From NCBI RefSeq assembly GCF_008727815.1, contig NZ_CP044230.1, forward strand, positions 1,286,001-1,350,000: a DNA stretch of 64,000 bases, given 5' to 3'. The notes below the pieces were generated by a model. It ran no database searches and was not told the origin of the DNA. It saw nothing but the letters and a program-made list of their open reading frames with translations. Both the position numbers and the translations under genes were made by a program. The first letter of the stretch is position 1. Each line of letters starts with the position of its first letter. Origin of the DNA: Streptococcus sp. LPB0220 (GTDB lineage Bacteria; Bacillota; Bacilli; Lactobacillales; Streptococcaceae). Positions 27,083 through 34,774 of the stretch are shown one piece after another.

Positions 27083-27820
27083 CTATCTGGTACAGCTGTA
27101 AATCTCTTGCAAATACTGTTCATTAGATAAGCTGTTACGTTCCAAATCATCCATAATCTTTCCATCGCTAAGTAGCACCATCCGTGAAGAGTACTTGGCT
27201 GCGGCAGGGTCATGCGTAACCAGTAAAATGGTAATACCAAAACTTTTATTGATTTCCTGCAAAAGTGCCATCAGTTTTTCAGAATTGGCAGAGTCCAAGG
27301 CTCCTGTCGGCTCATCTGCGATAATCAGTTTAGAATCATCAATCAAGGCTCTAGCAGTTGCCACACGTTGTCGCTGGCCACCTGATAACTGATTAGGAAA
27401 CTTATCTTTTAAGTTTTGAATGGCCAACTTATCCAAAATTTCCTCAATCTTATACTGATGTTTTTTGATATTTTTCCCCTGAATTTGAAGAGGTAGAATG
27501 ATATTTTCATAGACCGTCAAGGTTTCCACCAAGTTGTAGGCTTGGAAAATATAGGAAATGTTTTTAGCACGATAGTCAGCTAGTTCATTTTCCTTGGCAT
27601 GGATGATGTCAAAATCTTCAAATCGAATCTCACCTGATGTTGGTTTATCAATCGTTGAAATACAGTTGAGGAGTGTTGTTTTTCCACTACCACTGGCACC
27701 CATAATTGCCAGAAATTCACCTTTTTCAACGGACAAGTTCACATCTAATAAAGCATGAACGATATTATCCCCTTGACCAAATGTTTTCGTTAATCCTGTC
27801 ACAATAAGCTGTTTCATCAT
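27083..27820 (-). CDS. ABC transporter ATP-binding protein, BceA-like
   Basis: A 245-residue ATPase of the MacB/BceA class: Walker A GASGSGKTT (about 40), Q-loop FQAYNLVET, signature LSGGQRQR (about 147), Walker B LIIADEPTGALD. GGAGG precedes tandem ATG codons. It has its own promoter with the shared ATGAGTA-N4-GTGCA box, so its level probably follows the LuxR-type system encoded downstream. Confidence 0.9.
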   Translation of the reverse strand: MMKQLIVTGLTKTFGQGDNIVHALLDVNLSVEKGEFLAIMGASGSGKTTLLNCISTIDKPTSGEIRFEDFDIIHAKENELADYRAKNISYIFQAYNLVETLTVYENIILPLQIQGKNIKKHQYKIEEILDKLAIQNLKDKFPNQLSGGQRQRVATARALIDDSKLIIADEPTGALDSANSEKLMALLQEINKSFGITILLVTHDPAAAKYSSRMVLLSDGKIMDDLERNSLSNEQYLQEIYSCTR

Positions 27821-27850
27821 TTCATTCCTCCGTTTCTTTATTACTCTCTC

Positions 27851-27893
27851 ATTATACGGTTTCTTTCAAGGTTTTCCATGAGTATTTTGTGCA
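27851..27893 (-). promoter_or_regulatory. promoter with shared regulator box, site 3
   Basis: The box ATGAGTA-TTTT-GTGCA (27878-27893, plus-strand reading) lies 21 bp from a perfect TATAAT -10 (27851-27856) for the BceA-like gene. No -35 hexamer is correctly spaced. Confidence 0.6.
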
Positions 27894-27913
27894 GTATATT
27901 CAAGTTATAAAAA

Positions 27914-27938
27914 ACCGATACCTTTTTCAGGTATCGGT
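27914..27938 (-). terminator. terminator after the 35-residue peptide gene
   Basis: A 9-bp perfect stem ACCGATACC / GGTATCGGT with seven-base loop, followed on the minus strand by six T. It separates the precursor transcript from the transporter operon. Confidence 0.85.
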
Positions 27939-27947
27939 CGATGTTGA

Positions 27948-28055
27948 TTATTTGCGATCGTTTCTTTTTTTCATAAAGTAAACAATCCCTATGACAATAA
28001 CTCCTAAGACCAGTACAGGTGCATAGAATTCTAGTGTTCCAATAATTCCTTCCAT
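27948..28055 (-). CDS. 35-residue single-span membrane peptide
   Basis: It encodes a peptide beginning MEGIIGTLEFYAPVLVLGVI, with one membrane segment (about 10-28) and a basic tail KKRNDRK. A full AGGAGG lies five bases before the ATG, so translation is likely. It follows the first broken precursor with a 31-bp gap and precedes a terminator, so the two share a transcript. Small, basic, one-helix proteins beside bacteriocin genes are often immunity or accessory peptides; that role is inferred. Confidence 0.65.
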   Translation of the reverse strand: MEGIIGTLEFYAPVLVLGVIVIGIVYFMKKRNDRK

Positions 28056-28086
28056 TTTATCCTCCTATCAAAAAATAGAGGTAGTT

Positions 28087-28263
28087 TTATCCACAGCGCA
28101 CGTTTGGCGAAGTACATTCATAAGAATATGTAAACCACCAACCACAGCGACCTTGTACTGTTAATCTAACAGTCGTACGTCACCCAGCAGTATATTTAAT
28201 ATTTAACTCTTGGCTATTAATTTCATAATCCAAAGAATCAATCTCAAAATGGTCTTGTTTCAT
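28087..28263 (-). pseudogene. lantibiotic-like precursor 1, stop at leader/core junction
   Basis: The frame starts MKQDHFEIDSLDYEIN, continues to YTAG (27 codons), meets TGA (28180-28182), and then runs on without a gap for 30 codons to a Cys-rich end that includes GRCGWWFTYSYECTSP and NVRCG. The leader has the acidic 'EIDSL...QEL' pattern and would end in a Gly-Gly-like site if TGA were GGA. TYSYEC fits the TxSxEC ring motif of lacticin 481/mersacidin-type lantibiotics. A strong promoter and AGGAGA site precede it. As written it yields only the leader. Confidence 0.6.
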
Positions 28264-28280
28264 TTGTATTTCTCCTCGTA

Positions 28281-28309
28281 AATATAACACCAAATCAAAG
28301 TGTTGTCAA
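28281..28309 (-). promoter_or_regulatory. strong promoter of precursor 1
   Basis: -35 TTGACA (28304-28309), 17 bp, -10 TATATT (28281-28286) on the minus strand. It lacks the shared regulator box, so it looks constitutive, unlike precursor 2. Confidence 0.75.
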
Positions 28310-28349
28310 TGCTTTGTAATAAAACTCAAGAATTTTCCTTTTGTTTTAT

Positions 28350-28528
28350 CTAACAACAAACATTATTTCTCGTATACTCATAGGAACAGGTGAAACACAA
28401 TCCACAGCGACCTGCTAGTGTCATTTTAAAAGCTATGCACCACTAGCTCCTGATTTCCCGGAAAGTTCTTGGTTTTCAACCTCGAAACTTAGAGAATCAA
28501 TCTCTGGACGACTTGTATTTTTAGACAT
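28350..28528 (-). pseudogene. lantibiotic-like precursor 2, frameshift at leader/core junction
   Basis: A leader MSKNTSRPEIDSLSFE...NQEL...GASG (30 codons) is followed by GCA and a stop (28433-28435). The next frame then continues CIAFKMTLAGRCGLCF, TCSYEYTR, NNVCC and stop. The region is 179 bp, one base short of 60 codons, so a single deletion explains it. The core aligns with precursor 1 (GRCG, FT.SYE, NV.C). GAAGGAGG precedes the ATG, and the promoter carries the shared regulator box. Confidence 0.6.
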
Positions 28529-28574
28529 AAGGTTGCCTCCTTCCTTCTTTTAGATGATCATCATTACAGTAACT

Positions 28575-28617
28575 AGTATAAACTCTAGTATTGGCTAAGT
28601 AATGAGTAAATCGTGCA
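28575..28617 (-). promoter_or_regulatory. promoter with shared regulator box, site 2
   Basis: The box ATGAGTA-AATC-GTGCA (28602-28617, plus-strand reading) lies 21 bp from a TATACT -10 (28575-28580) for precursor 2. The spacing is the same as at site 3. Confidence 0.6.
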
Positions 28618-28666
28618 AGTTTCTTATTTTCGAGAAAAATTTTTATAGTGCCCAATTAAAAAGTAG

Positions 28667-28704
28667 GTCAAGCATACCAGATAAAGCTTGGAGCTTTTAT
28701 CACA
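28667..28704. repeat. 38-bp imperfect direct repeat, right copy
   Basis: Same orientation and length as the copy at 22572-22609: 23 of the first 24 bases identical and TATCACA at the end. It sits between the precursor 2 promoter and the LanG-type gene terminator. Confidence 0.7.
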
Positions 28705-28707
28705 AGA

Positions 28708-28727
28708 AAAAGACTCCGAAGAGTCTT
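28708..28727 (-). terminator. terminator of the LanFEG-type operon
   Basis: Stem AAGACTC / GAGTCTT with a CGAA loop and T-rich tail on the minus strand, just after the last transporter gene. Confidence 0.7.
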
Positions 28728-28731
28728 CGCA

Positions 28732-29460
28732 TTACTTATGCAATTCTTTATTACTCAATGTATGAAAAATCCCCCACAGAAGAATATTTACAATGATAAA
28801 CAGCAATATTTCCACTAAATTAAAGTCTATCAAATTCCGTGACCGCATTGCCACCATAGCTTGGGAGTAGGGATAGATTAAAGATAATTTATCAGATACA
28901 AAAATCATCATGAATCCTACGAAAGTACCAATAGAACCAATTCCCACAGATTTACTAAAAACACGAGTTTTAGCTGTCACAAAAAACTGTACTGCCATCA
29001 TACTAATTGTTCCAAAAATCCCCAATAAATCCCACTTAAGGTAGGTGAACAAATTAGAAATTTCTAAATGAATTAGGTGAGCACTGACATAAAAAATACC
29101 AAACAAGAACAACTGTAAAACAGCAATAAACAAGATAATTACTATTTCTTTTGCCAACAATAATTTCCCAAGACTGACATTATTAGCTCTGAGAAATTCA
29201 ATATTTTTCCTATCAAACTCTTTTCCTAACATCATGGCTACATAAATGCTGACTAAAATCGGAAAGAAAAGCTGGCTATAATAGAAGGTCAATTGTCCCC
29301 ATAAAACAGGCACTTTTTCACTTTCTGCAACCATAGAATAAGCTGCACCTAAGTAAATCCCAAGACCAATCAGGCTACAAAAAGCTAAGAAGAAAATACC
29401 AATCATCAACATGGAAAATTTTTGGGTTTTCCGCCATTCTACTGATAGATAAGACATCAT
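28732..29460 (-). CDS. lantibiotic immunity ABC permease, LanG-type
   Basis: A 242-residue ABC-2 permease with six hydrophobic segments. Start MMSYLSVEWRKTQKFS and size match the LanG subunit of LanFEG self-protection pumps, which expel lantibiotics from the membrane. It is translationally coupled: its ATG overlaps the stop of the LanE-type gene, with AAAGGAGG in front. It is the last gene of the operon and a terminator follows. Confidence 0.78.
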   Translation of the reverse strand: MMSYLSVEWRKTQKFSMLMIGIFFLAFCSLIGLGIYLGAAYSMVAESEKVPVLWGQLTFYYSQLFFPILVSIYVAMMLGKEFDRKNIEFLRANNVSLGKLLLAKEIVIILFIAVLQLFLFGIFYVSAHLIHLEISNLFTYLKWDLLGIFGTISMMAVQFFVTAKTRVFSKSVGIGSIGTFVGFMMIFVSDKLSLIYPYSQAMVAMRSRNLIDFNLVEILLFIIVNILLWGIFHTLSNKELHK

Positions 29461-30206
29461 AGCTTGCCTCCTTTCTTTTCAACTAGATAGAGAGATAAGA
29501 AGAGATAGATTAGGGCTATTGGCAAATATGTAAAGAGTTTAAATCCTAGATTTGTCGCAAAAACATAACTCACTTGACTGGCGACTTTCTGGTAATCCAC
29601 CAGAGACAGATATGCTATACCACCAAATGGGAAAATCAGCTGTAGAAAAGCTGTTGCATGACCAAATCCAACTCCAAGAAATCCTCCGAAAATCCCTAAT
29701 GCCATTATCAATGCCTGCTTTTTCAGTAAAAACTGCAAAGTCAAAAACAGACAGGTTAAGACAAAAGATGCTAGCAAGAAAATGACGATTTGCCAGAGGA
29801 TTAGGCTAACAGGCATTTCTAGACCAGAAAAGTTTGCAATCAACTGGACTACTACTCCCTCCAAAATAGCGAGAAAGGTCAAAACGAACATAGTCAGGGC
29901 TAGCTTACTCAGAAAGATATGCCGTAGATTTTCACCATTTGCCAAAAGCAGTTTGAAAGTGTTGCCCTCCTTCTCGTTCTTGACAATCCGGGATACAAAG
30001 AGAGCGACCACGATAGGGAGAATCAAGCCATTTACTTCTTTTATCATATAGAAAATTAGGTTAATCTGGTGCATGGCTGGATTACTTAGGTAACGTGTAG
30101 CGGCTACAATTGCCCAAGCAAATCCGACTCCCATAACTAGTATGCTAATGAGGAAGGATTTGGTTCGTTTTGCCTTGAGCAATTCAATAGACAAATTATT
30201 CAACAT
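29457..30206 (-). CDS. lantibiotic immunity ABC permease, LanE-type
   Basis: A 249-residue ABC-2 permease with six membrane segments. The N-terminus 'LSIELLKAKRTKSFLISI' and the cytosolic 'KNEKEGNTFKLLLANG' loop are typical of LanE/MutE proteins. I chose ATG 30206 (AAGGAG eight bases before) over a GTG three codons up that overlaps the LanF stop. It forms the pump with the LanF and LanG partners. Confidence 0.8.
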   Translation of the reverse strand: MLNNLSIELLKAKRTKSFLISILVMGVGFAWAIVAATRYLSNPAMHQINLIFYMIKEVNGLILPIVVALFVSRIVKNEKEGNTFKLLLANGENLRHIFLSKLALTMFVLTFLAILEGVVVQLIANFSGLEMPVSLILWQIVIFLLASFVLTCLFLTLQFLLKKQALIMALGIFGGFLGVGFGHATAFLQLIFPFGGIAYLSLVDYQKVASQVSYVFATNLGFKLFTYLPIALIYLFLSLYLVEKKGGKL

Positions 30207-30211
30207 AAGAC

Positions 30212-31123
30212 TCACTCCTTGGTTAAGTTAAGGAAGATAGATTCCAAGGTTTCTTGTTCTTGCTTCACTTCATAAATTGGAACTTTCTCGACTATTAAAT
30301 CTCGTAACAAACTAGAAATCTGCTGATCGGCAAGGTTAGTCAGCTTGAGTTTATCCTCTTGTATCTCTAACATCTTGCACGGATAACCAAATAACACTTG
30401 GCTAATGACTTCACGTCGATCTCTAAAATCCCCACGCACTTCCAGCCATTTATTGGACTGAATTTTACGAATTTCTCCCTCGTAAACCAGTTGACCATGA
30501 TTGATAATCCCCACACGGTCAGCGATATGCTCAACTTCAGAAAGGATATGGGTAGAGATGAAGACAGTAATGCCCTGTTCTTTTGCCAACTTGATAATCA
30601 GTTCCCGAATTTCATGAATCCCTGCTGGGTCTAGCCCGTTTGTTGGCTCATCCAGTATCAACAAACGCGGTTTCTTGACTAAGGCAAAGGCTAAAGCCAA
30701 ACGCTGTTTCATACCCAGAGAATAATCTTTAACCAATTTTTTCTTGTTTTTAGGTTGATCTAACCCTACAATTTTCAAGGTTTCCTGAATATTTTTCTTA
30801 TCAAATCCAAGGATTTTTTGAAAGACCAAGAGATTTTCATAGCCTGTCAAATTAGGATAATAAGACGGTTCTTCAATCATAGAGCCAATCTGATTAAGAT
30901 ACTGCTTGTCCGTACCTATAGATTGACCGAACACTTCAATCTCCCCAGCTGTACGAGAAATCAAAGACAAAATCATCTTCATGGTTGTTGTTTTCCCAGC
31001 TCCATTTGGACCTAGAAAACCATAAATCTCACCTTGTTGAACTGATAAGGAACTAAGGTTAACTACCTGAGTGTCCTTAAATACCTTTTGTAAGTTTTTT
31101 ATCTGTAAAACATTACTAATCAT
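30212..31123 (-). CDS. lantibiotic immunity ABC ATPase, LanF-type
   Basis: A 303-residue ATPase: Walker A GPNGAGKTTT (about 37), signature YSLGMKQRL (about 134), Walker B LLILDEPTNGLDP, switch ISTH, plus a 90-residue C-terminal extension typical of the LanF/BcrA class. The ATG at 31123 has GAGGAGG upstream; an upstream TTG is part of that site and is unlikely. First gene of lanFEG, divergent from the LanR-type regulator. Confidence 0.85.
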   Translation of the reverse strand: MISNVLQIKNLQKVFKDTQVVNLSSLSVQQGEIYGFLGPNGAGKTTTMKMILSLISRTAGEIEVFGQSIGTDKQYLNQIGSMIEEPSYYPNLTGYENLLVFQKILGFDKKNIQETLKIVGLDQPKNKKKLVKDYSLGMKQRLALAFALVKKPRLLILDEPTNGLDPAGIHEIRELIIKLAKEQGITVFISTHILSEVEHIADRVGIINHGQLVYEGEIRKIQSNKWLEVRGDFRDRREVISQVLFGYPCKMLEIQEDKLKLTNLADQQISSLLRDLIVEKVPIYEVKQEQETLESIFLNLTKE

Positions 31124-31315
31124 TATGAACTTCCTCCTCAACGAGATTCATTTGTTGTTTAGCCATTTGGAAATACCTCACTGATTAAAATTTATTTGAG
31201 AAGTATCTCTATCTAGGTTATGTCTTTATTATAGACATGCTAGATTAATTTTAAACTAAGCTAACCTTAATTTTACATTAAGATTAAAGTGTCTTACTTT
31301 TTTCACTCTTTTAAA

Positions 31316-31324
31316 TGGTATAAT
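31316..31324 (+). promoter_or_regulatory. extended -10 of the LanRK-type operon
   Basis: TGGTATAAT has the TGn extension and a perfect -10, 21 bp before the regulator ATG. A weak TTACTT lies 19 bp upstream. On the other strand TATAAT at about 31229-31234 could serve lanFEG. Confidence 0.55.
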
Positions 31325-31345
31325 ATAGATAAGCGAGGTAAGATT

Positions 31346-32044
31346 ATGAATTTCGAACAACAGCTCCTGAATAAGCACATCCTTATCATTGATGACGATA
31401 AAATTTTAAACTCTTCCATAAGAGATATTCTCACTGCCCACGGATTTTCCAATCTAACATCAGCCTATGATATAGAATCTAGTTTGGACATGATTGAAAA
31501 AGATCAGTTCGACCTTTTCCTTTTGGACATTATGCTCCCCGATGGTGATGGCTACACATTAGCAAAACATATCCGAAAAAAAGGCGATACACCTATCCTC
31601 TTTCTGACTGCCAAAAATAATCCTGAAGATGAGGTAGCTGGTTTCAATGCTGGTGGTGATGATTATGTCATGAAACCCTTCATTCCAAAAAATCTTATCT
31701 ATCGCATTATGGCTCTGCTCCGGAGAAGCTATAAATTAGAACAGGAAGCAATACAGATTGGACAGACTTTGGTGAGTTTTCGGAATGCAACAGTACAAAA
31801 AAATGGAGCAGAAATTTCTATTACCCCAATTGAAATTCAGATTTTGAAAAAACTTTACGATAATAAAAATTACATCGTTTCAACCGAATCTCTCTGTGAT
31901 ACGATTTGGGGAGTGGATAGCTTTGGTTATGAAAACTCTTTGACTGTACATATTCGGAAAATTCGAGAAAAAATAGAAGAAAATCCTTCAAAGCCTCAAT
32001 ATTTAAAGACAGCTAAAGGGCTGGGATATAAATTGTTATCATGA
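31346..32044 (+). CDS. OmpR-type response regulator, LanR-like
   Basis: A 232-residue regulator. The receiver has IIDDDK (acidic pair), the phospho-acceptor Asp in LFLLDIMLP (about 60) and switch Lys in VMKPF. The C-terminal winged helix ends 'SLTVHIRKIREKIEENPSKPQYLKTAKGLGYKL'. I chose ATG 31346 with GAGG in front. Its stop overlaps the kinase start (ATGA). Divergent from lanFEG, so that pump is its likely target. Confidence 0.87.
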   Translation: MNFEQQLLNKHILIIDDDKILNSSIRDILTAHGFSNLTSAYDIESSLDMIEKDQFDLFLLDIMLPDGDGYTLAKHIRKKGDTPILFLTAKNNPEDEVAGFNAGGDDYVMKPFIPKNLIYRIMALLRRSYKLEQEAIQIGQTLVSFRNATVQKNGAEISITPIEIQILKKLYDNKNYIVSTESLCDTIWGVDSFGYENSLTVHIRKIREKIEENPSKPQYLKTAKGLGYKLLS

Positions 32045-33411
32045 TTATGAACCAAACCAAAATTTTAAGGTATTCACTAAAAAGATTTATCTTTTTTTCC
32101 ATCATTATCTTTATTACCAATATTATTCTAATTGCCAGTTTTGTTTTCTACATTAGGGAAAAGCAAACTGCTACTGAGACTGTGAAAATAATTTCTGAAC
32201 ACATTACCATCACAAAAGATAACGTCCACATACCTAAAAATGATGTTTCTAGTCTAAAAGAACAAAAGTTATGGCTCATGATATTGGATAAGCAGACTGG
32301 AAAACAAGTGTTCGAACAGTATAAACCTACAGAAGTTCCTTCGCAATTTGACTATGGGGACATTTTACAGTTTTCTCGCTATTATCTTTCAGATTATCCT
32401 GTTTTTAGTCAGATAAAAGGTGACTACATCATTGTTGTTGGTTTTCCAAAAGATAAAATTGCTCGTTATACTTATAATTACTTAGATATAGATAGTATTC
32501 GCCTGATTCCGCTAGTAGCATTTGGAGTATTGCTTTTCAACTGCCTCTATTTCGCTTTTCTTTACTACTATTGTGTGACGCATATCAATCGTAAAATTGC
32601 GCCTCTTGTAACTGCTATTCAGAATCTCCCGGATGGTCTGAAAAATCCAATAAATTCTATATCAGAACTAGAATATCTTACAACTGCAATTAATCAAACC
32701 GATACTCTACTCAAAGAGAATGAAGTCTTTAAAGAGCAATGGATTTCAGGTATTGCACACGATATCAAAACACCTCTTTCTGTCATCATTTCTAACGCGT
32801 CCTTGTTAAATGATTCTGAACTAGATACACAGTCTAAAAAACATATTCCCCCAATATTGACGGAATCCTATTACATCCAAAATATTTTAAATGATCTAAA
32901 TATAGTAGCTCGCCTTTCATCCGGTCATCTTCAATTAAATCAGACTGAAACAAAAATTATCCCCTTCTTCAAAGACATTCTCATCCATATTTTAAATCAA
33001 GAAATCTGGAATGATTTTGAATTTGAATTTGATTACGATAATTCACTTGTTAATCAATCTATCATGATTGAGCAGTTTTTAATCACAAGAGTTATCCATA
33101 ATATCATCTACAACTCTGTTTTACATAACGAAAAGGGTTGCACAATAAGAATCCACTTATTCAAAAAAGATACAAATGTAATTGTCGAAATCAAAGATAA
33201 TGGACAGGGAGCTTCACCAGAAAAAATTGCTGAACTTAATGAATTATCTTTTAAAAGCATTGATATTTCTAAAATTAGAACGACTGGAATTGGGCTAAAA
33301 ATTTCAAAACAAATTGTTGATTTGCATCAGGGCTCTATTTCATTTGCTAGTGTCCAAAATGAATTCTTTGAAAGTATCATTTCACTTCCGATTTTCAACA
33401 TTACCAATTAG
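32041..33411 (+). CDS. sensor histidine kinase, LanK-like
   Basis: A 456-residue kinase: membrane segment about 14-36, an extracellular domain of about 120 residues, a second membrane segment about 158-180, then HisKA with GIAHDIKTPLS (His about 241), N-box VIHNIIYNSV and G-box TGIGLKISKQI. The sensor length suits LanK kinases of the NisK/SpaK type, which detect extracellular lantibiotics. It forms a two-gene operon with the overlapping regulator. Confidence 0.85.
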   Translation: MIMNQTKILRYSLKRFIFFSIIIFITNIILIASFVFYIREKQTATETVKIISEHITITKDNVHIPKNDVSSLKEQKLWLMILDKQTGKQVFEQYKPTEVPSQFDYGDILQFSRYYLSDYPVFSQIKGDYIIVVGFPKDKIARYTYNYLDIDSIRLIPLVAFGVLLFNCLYFAFLYYYCVTHINRKIAPLVTAIQNLPDGLKNPINSISELEYLTTAINQTDTLLKENEVFKEQWISGIAHDIKTPLSVIISNASLLNDSELDTQSKKHIPPILTESYYIQNILNDLNIVARLSSGHLQLNQTETKIIPFFKDILIHILNQEIWNDFEFEFDYDNSLVNQSIMIEQFLITRVIHNIIYNSVLHNEKGCTIRIHLFKKDTNVIVEIKDNGQGASPEKIAELNELSFKSIDISKIRTTGIGLKISKQIVDLHQGSISFASVQNEFFESIISLPIFNITN

Positions 33412-33413
33412 AT

Positions 33414-33452
33414 AAAAAAATGGAGAAGAATCATTAGAGTTTTCTCCATTTT
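33414..33452 (+). terminator. terminator of the LanRK-type operon
   Basis: Stem AAAAATGGAGAA / TTTTCTCCATTTTT (one bulge) with a 12-base loop and T-run, directly after the kinase stop. Confidence 0.8.
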
Positions 33453-33454
33453 TT

Positions 33455-33578
33455 TCATCTTATCTTCCACTTATACCCTGCCCAGCCCGCCAAGACAAGC
33501 AAAGCAAGGTTAAAGATGATAAAGAAAGTCGTAAAACCAATTAATCCATTCTGTGCCAAATCTTCCGTGTTGGAATTC
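33455..33578 (-). pseudogene. C-terminal fragment of a membrane protein cut by the IS
   Basis: In one minus-strand frame a segment reads EDLAQNGLIGFTTFF, continues IIFNLALLVLAGWAGY and ends KWKIR at a TGA (33455-33457). It has one clear membrane span and ends at the IS edge. The rest of the gene is not recognisable beyond the other IS end. Confidence 0.45.
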
Positions 33579-33609
33579 TGTCAATATTTTGGACACATTT
33601 TGGGAGGAA

Positions 33610-34483
33610 AATTTGAAGGGTAGCGCCCTTCGGTTGCTGGACCCTTTCTACGACCAATTCTCTGTACTCTACAGGGGACTAGTCATTCAATTTTTGTTGA
33701 ATTCTAGTTTCATTATAAAATATGATGTAATTTTTGACAATATCTGTTATACTATCTCCAGTTATGTTTCTTCACTTATGGAGAGAGAAGGTTTCAGACT
33801 TGAAAACAGAGTGAAACCATTCGATACAGGCATTATCTGCTGGTGTTCCTTTTCGGGACATGGAGCGGGTGATGCCTTTTTCTGTACAAGGCTGATAGTA
33901 GGCTTTTGAGGTGTAGACAGATCCCTGATCGCTGTGTAAAAGTACCCCTTGAGGTAGCTCAAGTTGATGAAGTGTATCGAGTACAAAGTTAGTATCTTGG
34001 CAATCGGAGATGGTATAAGCTACAATTTCGCGATTATAGAGATCCATAATCGAAGATAGATAAAGTCTACAGTTTCCAAAGTAGAGGTAAGTGATGTCTA
34101 TGACAAGCTTCTCCATAGGCTTGTCTGCCTGAAAATCACGATCCAGTTTATTGTCTGTTACATGGTAAGCCTTCCCTAATTTAGGTCCCTTCTTAGGACG
34201 GACACGGCAAAGGCAACCCTTTTCCTTCATAATACGATAGACCTTCTTTCGATTAACGACAAGATTATACACTTTCTTGAGCAAGCGAGTGATGGTTCGA
34301 TAGCCATAAATAAAGTGATTTCTCATATAGAGTTGTTCAATTTTATCTGCTATTTCGCCTCTTTTCTGAGAATTCTTACACTCCTGTTTCCAGCGATAAA
34401 GGTGGAGCGTTTGACGCCGAAACATTCTAAAATAATAGATACAGCGCACGTTTTCTTATACTCTTCTACTAGCTTGATAAGAC
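33610..34483 (-). pseudogene. IS3-family transposase orfB with frameshift and stops
   Basis: DDE transposase remains: GYRTITRLLKK, DITYLYFG (first Asp), MDLYNREIVAY (second Asp), HSDQGSVYTS, and the Glu region IEWFHSVFKSE. Damage: near 34395 one T is missing from the run before YRWKQE, separating the N-terminal helix; a TGA follows FSLHK (33772); a TAG interrupts the usual tail as LND-stop-SPVEYR. Three lesions make it non-functional. Confidence 0.75.
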
Positions 34484-34774
34484 TTACTTTGTCGATTCTC
34501 TTATCAAGCTCTGATACTTTTTTAGTAATTCTACCTGCAAACGTAACTGTTCCACTTCAGATAACTGTTTCATCCCATTACCATAAGTATATTGTTTCCC
34601 CACGGGTTGGTGGAAACGGTACAATTCATCATTCTGATACCATCGCAACCAGTTCTTGGCCTGACTAGCATTTTTGATACTGAGGGTATCCATGATAACT
34701 TTATTTGATTTGCCTGCCTTCTTCATTTCGATACAGGCTAACTTAGTTTCTACCGAATATGCTTTTTTGACCAT
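34484..34774 (-). CDS. IS3-family orfA (transposase N-terminal part)
   Basis: A 96-residue helix-turn-helix protein with a leucine-zipper-like end (SEVEQLRLQVELLKKYQ). Near its end lies the slippery heptamer A AAA AAG, the usual -1 frameshift site that fuses orfA to orfB in this family. The downstream orfB is broken, so only OrfA could be made. The start codon lies just after a hairpin that hides its ribosome site. Confidence 0.75.
   Translation of the reverse strand: MVKKAYSVETKLACIEMKKAGKSNKVIMDTLSIKNASQAKNWLRWYQNDELYRFHQPVGKQYTYGNGMKQLSEVEQLRLQVELLKKYQSLIRESTK

Noticed and set aside
28087..28263. TGA in precursor 1 read as selenocysteine or programmed read-through
   Set aside because: Streptococci have no known selenocysteine insertion system, and the paralogue is broken at the same place by a frameshift instead. 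Mutation or sequence error is simpler.
28281..28360. A fourth copy of the ATGAGTA-N4-GTGCA box before precursor 1
   Set aside because: No such box is present; this promoter has a consensus -35 and -10 instead.
28433..28528. Precursor 2 leader as a complete, intact 31-residue gene
   Set aside because: The following frame continues a core aligned with precursor 1, and the total length is one base short of whole codons, so damage explains it better. A leader-only signalling role is kept as a possibility in the findings.
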